DNA from: a virus
Direction: 5' to 3' (one strand)
DNA: 32,681 bases
IMG/VR virus record: IMGVR_UViG_3300037541_000387
Coordinates: 1-32,681 of that record
In this document: positions 16,074 through 21,940 of the stretch, piece by piece
How the letters are laid out: every line of letters begins with the position of its first letter
How positions within the stretch are numbered: position 1 is the first letter of the stretch
Translations under genes and position numbers: made by a program
Notes under the pieces: model-generated
What the model was told of the DNA's origin: nothing
Databases searched by the model: none
What the model saw: the letters and a program-made list of their open reading frames with translations, nothing else

Positions 16074-16449
16074 CTTTGTTAGTAAGTATTTCTATTTCGA
16101 ACTTGTTGTCTATTTTCTCATTCTTGCTAGTAATGTCTGTGTATGTCTGGTTTAGTTTCTTATGCTCATCTTCTCTGGAAGTCAATCTATAAAGTGCTAT
16201 CTGAAGTGTCGGATTATCTGACTCATACCATTTGTTTCTTAACCCTGATTTTATAGACACAGAATTATCTTCAAGCAAAGTCTTTAATTCGTTAATTTCG
16301 TTAGAACCAATAGGGAAGTATTCGTAGAATGTAGGTTTGGATATTGGAAGGTAAGACACAATCTCTTCAATAAAAATAAGGTTGTGCTTGGCTATCACCT
16401 CTTTTGCTTTCTCAAATATTTTGTTAATTTCCTTTTGGTTTCTTGCCAT
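16048..16449 (-). CDS. terS: Probable terminase small subunit
   Basis: A 133-residue protein with an N-terminal helix-turn-helix (VSYLPISKPTFYEYFPIGS, residues about 28-46). A helical region follows containing GLRNKWYESDNPTLQIALYRL. A WY.S.NPTLQIALY.L segment is found in small terminase subunits of several phage groups. It lies just upstream of terL, with a G-rich iteron region and a promoter immediately upstream. It should bind packaging sites as an oligomer and hand the DNA to TerL. The identity is from pattern and position. Confidence 0.7.
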   Translation of the reverse strand: MARNQKEINKIFEKAKEVIAKHNLIFIEEIVSYLPISKPTFYEYFPIGSNEINELKTLLEDNSVSIKSGLRNKWYESDNPTLQIALYRLTSREDEHKKLNQTYTDITSKNEKIDNKFEIEILTNKDEAQQETD

Positions 16450-16452
16450 AAA

Positions 16453-16503
16453 TTATTTTTTCTTCTTACCTGAATTATTGTATCCTGATTTCTTTTTTGG
16501 CAT
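16453..16503 (-). CDS. Tiny basic peptide, 16 residues
   Basis: The frame MPKKKSGYNNSGKKKK starts at 16503 and ends four bases before terS. Such tiny Lys-rich peptides occur upstream of packaging genes in many phages and can be real. The promoter at 16535-16563 would transcribe it first, with a leader of about 25 bases. Too short to be sure it is translated. Confidence 0.45.
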   Translation of the reverse strand: MPKKKSGYNNSGKKKK

Positions 16504-16534
16504 AATGTTTTGATAATTGTTAGTAACTATAATT

Positions 16535-16563
16535 ACTATATCAATTAGTATATTGTTTGTCAA
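16535..16563 (-). promoter_or_regulatory. Leftward promoter of the packaging/structural operon
   Basis: Minus strand TTGACA (16563-16558), a 17-base spacer and TATAGT (16540-16535). Consensus -35 and near-consensus -10. The start would be near 16528, just upstream of the tiny basic peptide and terS. Confidence 0.8.
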
Positions 16564-16605
16564 TAATGATTATATAGTGGGGAAGTATTGGGTGAGCTAA
16601 TGGTG

Positions 16606-16775
16606 ACCACTCCCCTACTCTCTCCCCTACCGAGTAAGCATATCAAAAAGGGGGTTTTACCACTCCCCTACCCTATCGTGTATCGCTTTTTTTGGCTTAT
16701 ATATGCCATTTTGCATTTTTACCACTTCTCCGCTATTTTTTAGCGGGGGAGAGGGGTTTTTAGGAGCGGGGGAGT
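16606..16775. other. G/C-run iteron region, candidate packaging site
   Basis: A 170-base patch unlike the AT-rich surroundings. On the plus strand CTCCCCTAC occurs at 16610, 16622 and 16663. Two of these are within a 13-base repeat (ACCACTCCCCTAC at 16606 and 16659). A degenerate third copy (ACCACTTCTCC) is at 16721. The reverse motif AGCGGGGGAG occurs twice near 16742 and 16764. A hairpin CCGCTA/TAGCGG with a five-T loop is at 16730-16746. It lies directly upstream of terS. That is a typical place for pac or cos. Confidence 0.55.
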
Positions 16776-16778
16776 AGT

Positions 16779-17312
16779 TTACTTACCTAAAATTATTGTT
16801 CCTTGCCCATTTTTATCTATAAATTTTAAACTATAATTTTTATAATCTAATCTATCATATCCATAGTAGGGGAAGTTTGTATCGTGAAATATTATATACT
16901 GATGTTGATTAAGATTTATTAATTCTTGAACTACCTCACCTCTAAAATGAAATCCAAAATCTACAAAGATTACTTCAGCTTTATGCTTTTTAATTTCCGC
17001 CATATAGTTTGCAATTTCTTTATTAAATTCTGGTCTATAACTTCCTTCTGTTTTTATCAAAATATCATCCTTTAAATTTGTAGTTTCTTCTGGTTGCAAT
17101 TCTATGTAGCTGTGATTTTCTATTTGTGTATATGGGTATGTGTATCTGGATAATTCTATTGAGATTACTTTCTTAAAATTATCTAATAAATAAAATGTAC
17201 CTTCTCCCCAGCCTAACTCGACTATAGTCATCTTATCTTTATCTGGGATATTATCAAAGGCAACCTGCCAGTCTGTAAACTCATTGATTGTAGTTTCTTT
17301 TTTCTGCGACAT
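16779..17312 (-). CDS. Methyltransferase-like protein
   Basis: A 177-residue protein with a Rossmann-type class I motif, IVELGWGEGTFYLL at residues 30-43, where ELGWGEGT is close to the SAM-binding E/D-x-G-x-G-x-G. A strand-acidic turn VIFVDFGFHFRG follows, then a late YIIFHDTNFPYYG. This fits a small SAM-dependent methyltransferase that may methylate a sugar or protein. It is the last gene of the glycosyltransferase cluster, overlapping the previous gene by 32 bases. Substrate unknown. Confidence 0.55.
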   Translation of the reverse strand: MSQKKETTINEFTDWQVAFDNIPDKDKMTIVELGWGEGTFYLLDNFKKVISIELSRYTYPYTQIENHSYIELQPEETTNLKDDILIKTEGSYRPEFNKEIANYMAEIKKHKAEVIFVDFGFHFRGEVVQELINLNQHQYIIFHDTNFPYYGYDRLDYKNYSLKFIDKNGQGTIILGK

Positions 17313-17790
17313 AATATATATCTTTAGTTATTTTTACCTTGTTATATTTCTGGAGTAGCTTCTCGAGAAACCTCCAGTCCTCACCCTCTCCATTGCTATC
17401 AAACTCTGGGAGGTCTTCCCACTTGATCCTATCCATATTGAGGGCAAAGTTTATCCCTACATTTCCAAATCTTAATTCATCTGTTTCATTTGGGACAATC
17501 AAATCTCCTTGTTTCATTCGAAATATTATTATATCATAATCATCGTTTAATTGATTAGTCCAAAAAAACCCATCATAATTATAATAATCATCGTCATCAA
17601 GAAAAGTTACCCAATCTGCATTTAATGTTTTTGCAATCTGCATTCCTTTATTTCTATTTTCACCCGCAGTGCCTCCCATTATTGGCAATGCCATTGCTTG
17701 AGGATCTGTATCATAACAACCATAAGTTATAGATTCTACAGCTTTCTTTAGTGTATCTCTTCCTATTGTGGGTATAATTGTAATTACCAT
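17281..17790 (-). CDS. Family 2-like glycosyltransferase
   Basis: A 169-residue GT-A type protein. It starts with VITIIPTIGRDTLKKAVESI, a typical family 2 opening with the conserved IPTIGR. WVTFLDDDDYYN follows at residues 60-71, where the DDDD (65-68) is the DxD-type metal and nucleotide-sugar site. A later GEGEDWRFLEKLL resembles the E-D motif of the acceptor side. It is shorter than usual family 2 enzymes (over 200 residues), so it may be a minimal version. Confidence 0.75.
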   Translation of the reverse strand: MVITIIPTIGRDTLKKAVESITYGCYDTDPQAMALPIMGGTAGENRNKGMQIAKTLNADWVTFLDDDDYYNYDGFFWTNQLNDDYDIIIFRMKQGDLIVPNETDELRFGNVGINFALNMDRIKWEDLPEFDSNGEGEDWRFLEKLLQKYNKVKITKDIYYVAEKRNYNQ

Positions 17791-18407
17791 TGTGGATATT
17801 TTAATACTTCCTGCCAGTTGTCTCCGTACTTTTCTCTTAATCTACCATTCATCTCTATATTTGCATAGTGGCTATATTCTCCATGGTCTGTTTGTGATTT
17901 ATGCCCATAGTGATATATTTCTACAGTTTGGATAAGATTAGTGCTAAATCCAGCCTGTTTTGCCCTGTAGCAATAATCTAATTCTATCCCCCAACCTCTA
18001 GGCATCCCTGTGTCTAATAGCCCTATTGCCTTTACTACATCTTTGTGGATAATTGGACATACAAATTCTACCCAAGGTACTTTACGATATGTAGCATTTC
18101 CTTGTTTACTCATAACTGCACTATGCGGTGAATTTATTATTGGTGAAAATATACCTTTCTTTCTTCTAACTGCATTTTCTAACTGGATTAATCTATCATA
18201 ATCTAAATCTATATCATTATTACAAATCATAGCGTGGCTAAACTTAGATCGCATAAAAGTTTCTAAAGCTACATTAAAACTTTCTGTAAAATGTGTGCCT
18301 AATTTACTAGAATCTACAATAAAAGGTATTCTAGCTTCTAATCTATCCCATAAAACATTGGTATATTCTGTAGAGCTATTGTGATGAAGTACAATTGGGA
18401 ATATCAT
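17784..18407 (-). CDS. Family 2-like glycosyltransferase
   Basis: A 207-residue GT-A type protein. It has an N-terminal HNSSTEYTN, the NND metal-site motif (residues 63-65, MICNNDIDLDYDRL), and WVEFVCPIIHKDVVKAIGLL. Near residues 147-162 comes GWGIELDYCYRAKQAG, the family 2 'G.g.ed.Dy..R....G' pattern that positions the acceptor base. Similar to rhamnosyl- or galactosyltransferase-like proteins. It overlaps the next gene by 7 bases. Confidence 0.75.
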   Translation of the reverse strand: MIFPIVLHHNSSTEYTNVLWDRLEARIPFIVDSSKLGTHFTESFNVALETFMRSKFSHAMICNNDIDLDYDRLIQLENAVRRKKGIFSPIINSPHSAVMSKQGNATYRKVPWVEFVCPIIHKDVVKAIGLLDTGMPRGWGIELDYCYRAKQAGFSTNLIQTVEIYHYGHKSQTDHGEYSHYANIEMNGRLREKYGDNWQEVLKYPQW

Positions 18408-18410
18408 ATA

Positions 18411-18683
18411 TTATAAATTGTTTAATAAATCACTAGCTGGATGATGATCTTGCTCGTTATTTTGCCAATACTGTTTAAGTTTTTTTATATTTGGATATAA
18501 CTTTTCTAAATTTTTTCTATGATCTCCTTTAAGAATTAAATATCTATTTGAATTATTTTTTCCATTTATAATAACTATTGCTGTTTCATTTATTGTATAT
18601 TTATCTATATGCAAATAAGACAAATAAACTTTTCCTTTTTTGTTATCTAATATATATTGAGGGTCACTGTAATACCATTCCAT
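18411..18683 (-). CDS. Unknown 90-residue protein
   Basis: A 90-residue protein (MEWYYSDPQYILDNKKG...), rich in Lys, Asn and Tyr, within the glycosyltransferase cluster. It lies between two GT-A genes, 3 bases from one and 5 from the other. Residues about 16-55 have a beta pattern (GKVYLSYLHI; ETAIVIING), and the end is polar (QDHHPASDLLNNL). No family is recognised. By position it may belong to the same sugar pathway. Confidence 0.6.
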   Translation of the reverse strand: MEWYYSDPQYILDNKKGKVYLSYLHIDKYTINETAIVIINGKNNSNRYLILKGDHRKNLEKLYPNIKKLKQYWQNNEQDHHPASDLLNNL

Positions 18684-18688
18684 ATAAT

Positions 18689-19321
18689 TTATCTTACATC
18701 ATCTACAAAATTAAAACATTTATGCCCATTTCCTAATCCTGTGCTTACATCTCCTATATGCTGTACTAGGGATAATTTACTAGCATATAATACAACTTCT
18801 GGATCTACTTCCTTGATATATGTCTTCAAAGCTAAATCATAAGGCTCTCTACCTATATTTTGAGCTAAATACTCACCAAATCCTCGAGCTGTTTCTATAT
18901 CGTATAACATTGCCTGAGTTCCATAAAACATATCTATTGGATATTCTGCAATTGTAAGTCCATTAGGTATTTGAGTCCATTGATAACAAGAATACAAAGC
19001 TAAAGCATATCTTGGTGTAGGTATATCTAATTTAACTTTGTCTAAATATTGGTCAAACTTTCTAGATAATTTAACATCATCCTCAATAATAAGTTTATCT
19101 ACGGTTTGTCTTAATGCCACAGAATAGTTATATTGGCTGTCTCGGTGTCTAGTTTCGTCTTGCTTATACTTCTTATCCACTGGCACTAAATCTCCTGCCC
19201 TAGGTTGTATAATTTGCCCCTGAGATACATACTGGATATGATAATCCTCTGGTATTGTAGCTACAGTGTCTGCTAAGTAACTTGGTGTTCTATCGCAAGT
19301 GAGTATAGTGATTGTTTTCAT
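18689..19321 (-). CDS. GT-A type glycosyltransferase
   Basis: A 210-residue protein. It opens with TITILTCDRTPSYLADTVAT, has an acidic metal-site-like LIIEDDV (EDD at residues 80-82), and ends with LSLVQHIGDVSTGLGNGH. This arrangement recalls family 2/25-type transferases working on nucleotide sugars in the cytoplasm. It is the second gene in its operon, one base after the anchored protein. The exact family is not certain. Confidence 0.65.
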   Translation of the reverse strand: MKTITILTCDRTPSYLADTVATIPEDYHIQYVSQGQIIQPRAGDLVPVDKKYKQDETRHRDSQYNYSVALRQTVDKLIIEDDVKLSRKFDQYLDKVKLDIPTPRYALALYSCYQWTQIPNGLTIAEYPIDMFYGTQAMLYDIETARGFGEYLAQNIGREPYDLALKTYIKEVDPEVVLYASKLSLVQHIGDVSTGLGNGHKCFNFVDDVR

Positions 19322-19322
19322 A

Positions 19323-19667
19323 TTATTTTTTCCAATCTGGGGTTATTATACTATCATAAATCCTCATAACAGCTTCTTCTGGAGGATATGATCTTATAGT
19401 TGCTATTACATAATCTTCAATTGCTTTTGCTCTTTCTAGATTTTCAATAACTTGTGGCTCACATTTTTGAGTTACAGTTTCTTTAACAATTTTAGGTACT
19501 TCTACTTTCTTTTCAACTTCTACAATTTTTTCTATTTGAACTTCTTTTATAATTTCTACAGGTACTTCTTTTACAACTTCTACGGTCTTTGTTTGGCTTT
19601 TACCTATATTATATGCTCCTATAACTAAACCTAAACTTATTGTAGTGAATATTAGTGATTTCTTCAT
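19323..19667 (-). CDS. Membrane-anchored protein with a KEV repeat stalk
   Basis: A 114-residue protein. A signal or anchor helix (residues 4-20, SLIFTTISLGLVIGAY) is followed by a low-complexity charged stalk of VEV/KEV repeats (about residues 28-67: TVEVVKEVPVEIIKEVQIEK...) with one Cys (QKCEP). A helical C terminus completes it. The stalk is like those of spanins and cell-surface spacers. It is the first gene of the leftward unit, with a promoter at 19696-19724. Its function is not known. Confidence 0.65.
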   Translation of the reverse strand: MKKSLIFTTISLGLVIGAYNIGKSQTKTVEVVKEVPVEIIKEVQIEKIVEVEKKVEVPKIVKETVTQKCEPQVIENLERAKAIEDYVIATIRSYPPEEAVMRIYDSIITPDWKK

Positions 19668-19688
19668 ACTTGATATGATTAATTATTA
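19663..19688 (-). repeat. Conserved 5' leader and start, copy 2
   Basis: Identical over 26 bases to 10441-10466 and ending in the start codon of the 114-residue gene. A shorter related leader (ATCAAGTATG preceded by AATAACTAACCA) is at the 29717 start. Confidence 0.8.
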
Positions 19689-19695
19689 CTTTTTT

Positions 19696-19724
19696 ATTAT
19701 AACATATTTTTGACAAAATTACAA
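19696..19724 (-). promoter_or_regulatory. Leftward promoter of the glycosyltransferase unit
   Basis: Minus strand TTGTAA (19724-19719), a 17-base spacer, then TATAAT (19701-19696) preceded by TGT, an extended -10. RNA should start near 19689. It interleaves with the rightward promoter at 19710-19738. Confidence 0.7.
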
Positions 19725-19738
19725 TAATATGATATTAT
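19710..19738 (+). promoter_or_regulatory. Rightward sigma70-type promoter
   Basis: TTGACA (19710-19715), a 17-base spacer and TATTAT (19733-19738). Expected RNA start near 19745. The -35 lies within the spacer of the leftward promoter. Confidence 0.8.
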
Positions 19739-19744
19739 ATATTT

Positions 19745-19894
19745 AATCACAGCTGAAGTGAATAAAACAGGGCAAGATAAAAAGGTTCAAAACTTATCTA
19801 TACAAAATAACTTGAATTAGAAAAGTCTTTTGACGAACCTCCTGAGAGCAATCTCGGGGTTTTGCCAAAGGACTTTTTGGTTTAATAAAAAACA
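19745..19894 (+). ncRNA. Structured leader or small RNA ahead of the 64-residue gene
   Basis: The stretch from the predicted RNA start to the 64-residue gene has no open frame of note. It ends in a long hairpin (19821-19877). If the hairpin terminates, most RNA is a transcript of about 135 bases; if it is passed, the RNA is the leader of the next gene. A smaller possible pairing is GATAA with TTATC near 19775-19797. Confidence 0.5.
19821..19877 (+). terminator. Long terminator-like hairpin with GCAA loop
   Basis: A 12-bp outer stem (AAAAGTCTTTTG at 19821-19832 with CAAAGGACTTTT at 19866-19877, one G-U). An inner stem (AACCTC/GGGGTT) and GAGA/TCTC are closed by a GCAA tetraloop at 19848-19851. 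A run of T follows (CTTTTTGGTTT). It could be a terminator or an attenuator for the gene beginning at 19895. Confidence 0.65.
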
Positions 19895-20089
19895 ATGAAT
19901 AGAAATCAGGCATTCCCAATAATATATAGAAAGCTAAAAGAAAGCGGTGTAACAATGGATAGTTTATCTTTGATTGAAAGATTAAAATTATTTGAAACTA
20001 AAGTTGAAAATGGAGATATTCAAGATATTCATATAAAAGCAATAGTTAAAAAACTTGTAAGCAATAATAAAGGCTATAAATCTAAATAA
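19895..20089 (+). CDS. Small unknown protein, 64 residues
   Basis: A 64-residue mostly helical, charged protein (MNRNQAFPIIYRKLKESGVT...). There is no recognised family. Codon use is like the neighbouring early genes, and its start has no Shine-Dalgarno sequence. It is preceded by a strong promoter and the long hairpin at 19821-19877, which suggests attenuation. As the first rightward gene it may be an early host-takeover or regulatory protein. Confidence 0.6.
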   Translation: MNRNQAFPIIYRKLKESGVTMDSLSLIERLKLFETKVENGDIQDIHIKAIVKKLVSNNKGYKSK

Positions 20090-20483
20090 GGTTTGTGGCT
20101 TTTTAATTCTTTACAGTTCTACGAAGGCGTAGACAAGCTACTTACAAACACCTATCTAAGTGAGGTTTACTCAAAGTCTGCTCACTAAAATAAAACAAAC
20201 TTAATACTCTTGCCGATATGAGTGGTTGGGGTGGAGTGTAAGAACTTCACTTAAATTCTCCCCAGCTATAGCATATAGAGAGTAGATGTACAATTCTGAT
20301 AAGATATATCTTGGAGAAATTGGAACATATTTTGAATAGTAAAATAAAGATCATACCTTTAGGAAGTAACATCTCCACTATAATATAAGATATGGGATAT
20401 ATCAGGAATAATTAGATTAGGTAATCACATATAGGATAACTTCTAATAGTAGGAGAATAAGATTGTTTTGCTTAATTTTAGAA
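20090..20483 (+). other. Gene-free stretch with predicted RNA folds
   Basis: No convincing gene. The first half can form stems: GTTTGT 20091-20096 with ACAAAC 20144-20149 enclosing TCTACG/CGTAGA (20118-20133); AGTGAG 20159-20164 with CTCACT 20181-20186; and TGGGG 20227-20231 with CCCCA 20260-20264 enclosing AGTG/CACT. The rest (20270-20480) is AT-rich and I see nothing in it. The folded half may be the 3' part of the 64-residue transcript or an independent RNA. Confidence 0.4.
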
Positions 20484-20512
20484 TTGACAATTATAGATTT
20501 TGGAATTATACT
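20484..20512 (+). promoter_or_regulatory. Promoter of small-RNA unit 1
   Basis: TTGACA (20484-20489), 17 bases, TATACT (20507-20512). RNA start is expected near 20519, exactly where a 6-bp hairpin begins. Confidence 0.85.
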
Positions 20513-20518
20513 TTTATT

Positions 20519-20600
20519 GTAACTTTTTGTTAGTTAGTTACACCCTAGACAATATAATATGCTGGGTATTCCCGTAGTGGACTATCTGGTTTATTTTTTT
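20519..20600 (+). ncRNA. Small RNA 1 (about 80 bases)
   Basis: Starts at the 5' stem GTAACT (20519-20524)/AGTTAC (20536-20541). ACCC (20542-20545) can pair with GGGT (20564-20567). A weak GTAG/CTAT hairpin follows, then TTTATTTTTTT (20590-20600). There is no open frame. The last stem is weak, so the 3' end is uncertain. Its T-run leads into the promoter of unit 2. Confidence 0.55.
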
Positions 20601-20609
20601 ATAGATATG

Positions 20610-20618
20610 TGTTATACT
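20610..20618 (+). promoter_or_regulatory. Extended -10 promoter of small-RNA unit 2
   Basis: TG-T-TATACT at 20610-20618. The -35 position (20590-20595, TTTATT) is weak and lies in the T-run of unit 1. RNA start is expected near 20625, exactly at the first stem of unit 2. Confidence 0.65.
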
Positions 20619-20624
20619 TTTATT

Positions 20625-20740
20625 ACCACAGAATTAGTGAGCTGTGGTTACTTGATATTGATGCTGGTCATCACTCCCCTCTTGGTCTGATGACATTTAA
20701 TTCAATGAACATTTACTCCCTTTGGGGAGTTTTTGTTTTG
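20625..20740 (+). ncRNA. Small RNA 2 (about 115 bases)
   Basis: 5' stem ACCACAG (20625-20631)/CTGTGGT (20642-20648) at the very start. A second stem is GTCATCA (20667-20673)/TGATGAC (20688-20694) with a 14-base pyrimidine-rich loop. A terminator follows. The loop's ACTCCCC (20673-20679) can also pair with GGGGAGT (20724-20730) of the terminator, an alternative fold that would remove it. I saw no similarity to a known RNA family. Confidence 0.65.
20715..20740 (+). terminator. Terminator of small RNA 2
   Basis: ACTCCC (20715-20720), TTTG loop, GGGAGT (20725-20730), then TTTTGTTTT. The T-run contains the -35 box of the next promoter. Confidence 0.85.
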
Positions 20741-20766
20741 ACAATTTATAATATATTTGATATACT
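20738..20766 (+). promoter_or_regulatory. Promoter of small-RNA unit 3
   Basis: TTGACA (20738-20743), 17 bases, TATACT (20761-20766), starting inside the T-run of the preceding terminator. RNA start near 20773. Confidence 0.85.
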
Positions 20767-20772
20767 AACTAT

Positions 20773-20842
20773 GCTTTATAAGATTTACGAAAGATAACAT
20801 CTTTCTACAAAGACTCTGAGGGAACAGAGTTTTTTGTTTTTT
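20773..20842 (+). ncRNA. Small RNA 3 (about 70 bases)
   Basis: A 7-bp stem GAAAGAT (20789-20795)/ATCTTTC (20799-20805) with a three-base loop is followed by the terminator stem ACTCTG/CAGAGT and a T-run. Only about 15 bases are unpaired at the 5' end. No open frame exists. Promoter and terminator both look strong, which supports a discrete small RNA. Confidence 0.7.
20813..20842 (+). terminator. Terminator of small RNA 3
   Basis: ACTCTG (20813-20818), loop AGGGAA, CAGAGT (20825-20830), then a long T-run interrupted by one G. Confidence 0.85.
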
Positions 20843-20849
20843 TAAAACA

Positions 20850-20870
20850 TTTGACCAGTAAACAGTCAAA
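20850..20870 (+). promoter_or_regulatory. Operator-like inverted repeat, copy 1
   Basis: TTTGAC, 9 bases, GTCAAA. It is 9 bases upstream of the -35 of the early promoter. A near-identical copy, differing at two spacer bases, is at 24529-24549 before the second early promoter. Confidence 0.75.
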
Positions 20871-20879
20871 CATAAATAT

Positions 20880-20908
20880 TTGACAAAATGTTAAATTTAT
20901 GTTATTAT
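20880..20908 (+). promoter_or_regulatory. Early promoter 1
   Basis: TTGACA (20880-20885), 17 bases, TATTAT (20903-20908). The spacer and flanks are nearly the same as in early promoter 2 (24564-24592). The leader contains two CGAG motifs and TATCAAGTA before the first gene. Confidence 0.85.
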
Positions 20909-20992
20909 ATATTTATACAGATTGAGACGCCGAGTATATAGTTTACCGAGCCAATCCTAATCAGTATCAAGTATCAGTTAATCACTAAACAT

Positions 20993-21325
20993 ATGAGAGC
21001 TTTTGGAGAACCTAGTTATAACAGTGACTTAGATGAGTGGCAAACTAATATTGTTTACACTCCAGACCGTGATGATGATGGTGAATATGAAATAGTAGCC
21101 TCAGAGCTTAATGAGCGATTACAAAACAAAGCTATTCCATTCCCTTGGGTTATAGCAAATTTTTATAGCTACCTTTACGATGGTAAAGATGTAGTAGTAC
21201 ATCCTAATAGAGTATGTAGCCAGTTATACGATATGATAGCAGTTGTAACTTGGCAGGATCTAATAGATATGCAAATTGTAACTGAGACTGAACTGTTCAA
21301 TTATTTAGATGAATTAAGCAAATAA
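20993..21325 (+). CDS. First early gene, unknown 110-residue protein
   Basis: A 110-residue acidic protein (MRAFGEPSYNSDLDEWQTN...). The middle has DRDDDGEYEIVASELNERLQ, and the end is QIVTETELFNYLDELSK. No family is recognised. It is the first gene of early promoter 1, with one base between it and the ERF gene, so a role in recombination or takeover is possible. The ATG is 85 bases after the -10, in a leader shared in part with the second early unit. Confidence 0.65.
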   Translation: MRAFGEPSYNSDLDEWQTNIVYTPDRDDDGEYEIVASELNERLQNKAIPFPWVIANFYSYLYDGKDVVVHPNRVCSQLYDMIAVVTWQDLIDMQIVTETELFNYLDELSK

Positions 21326-21326
21326 T

Positions 21327-21935
21327 ATGACAAACATATATCCACAATTAGCAAAGTTCCAGCAATCAGTTGGAACTATAACAAAAGACAGTACTGGACA
21401 TAATTATAAATATGCAAGTTTTGATAAAATTGTAGAGACTATTACTCCTTTTCTTAAAGAATGTAATCTAGGGTTTACACATACCTTTGATACTTCAATG
21501 GACGGTATAGATATTATTTGTACACTGTTTAGCACCAAAGAAGATGTTGAACCTATAGTTTCTCGAGCTACACTGCCTAAAGAAATGATGAGAGGTATGA
21601 ATGCTTCTCAATCAGTTGGAGCTAGTATAACTTACTTTAGAAGATATACATTATCTGCAATATTAGGGCTTGTGACTGATGAAGATACCGACGGAGTAGC
21701 AAGTACACCCCCAGCTAAAGAAAATACTTCACAAGGGCAAAATTCAAACGATGACAAGCCTTGGCTTAATGTTAAGTCTGAGCAATTTGCTAAAGTCTTA
21801 GAGCAAGTAGGTAAATACAGTCCAGATGACCTTGTAAAAATGGCTCGTATGAAATACAAGGTAAGCAAGACAACAGAACAGGCTATTCGAGATAGCTACC
21901 GAGACAATTATGAAGAAGTAATAATAGTAGATTAA
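21327..21935 (+). CDS. erf: ERF-family single-strand annealing protein
   Basis: A 202-residue protein of the ERF group. The N-terminal domain (about residues 1-125) shows KYASFDKIVETITPFLKECN, then LGFTHTFDTSMDGI, then SQSVGASITYFRRYTLSAIL and GLVTDEDTDG. The pattern 'G...TY..RY.L...lgl..d.D.DG' is the family signature. A Ser/Asn linker and a short helical C terminus follow. Erf anneals single strands during recombination and helps circularise or repair phage DNA. It is followed by an SSB-like gene, a usual partner. Confidence 0.85.
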   Translation: MTNIYPQLAKFQQSVGTITKDSTGHNYKYASFDKIVETITPFLKECNLGFTHTFDTSMDGIDIICTLFSTKEDVEPIVSRATLPKEMMRGMNASQSVGASITYFRRYTLSAILGLVTDEDTDGVASTPPAKENTSQGQNSNDDKPWLNVKSEQFAKVLEQVGKYSPDDLVKMARMKYKVSKTTEQAIRDSYRDNYEEVIIVD

Positions 21936-21940
21936 ATTAT

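Noticed and set aside
20609-20797. A 62-codon open frame on the plus strand
   Set aside because: It spans a promoter, several hairpins and a terminator of the small-RNA units; composition is not protein-like.
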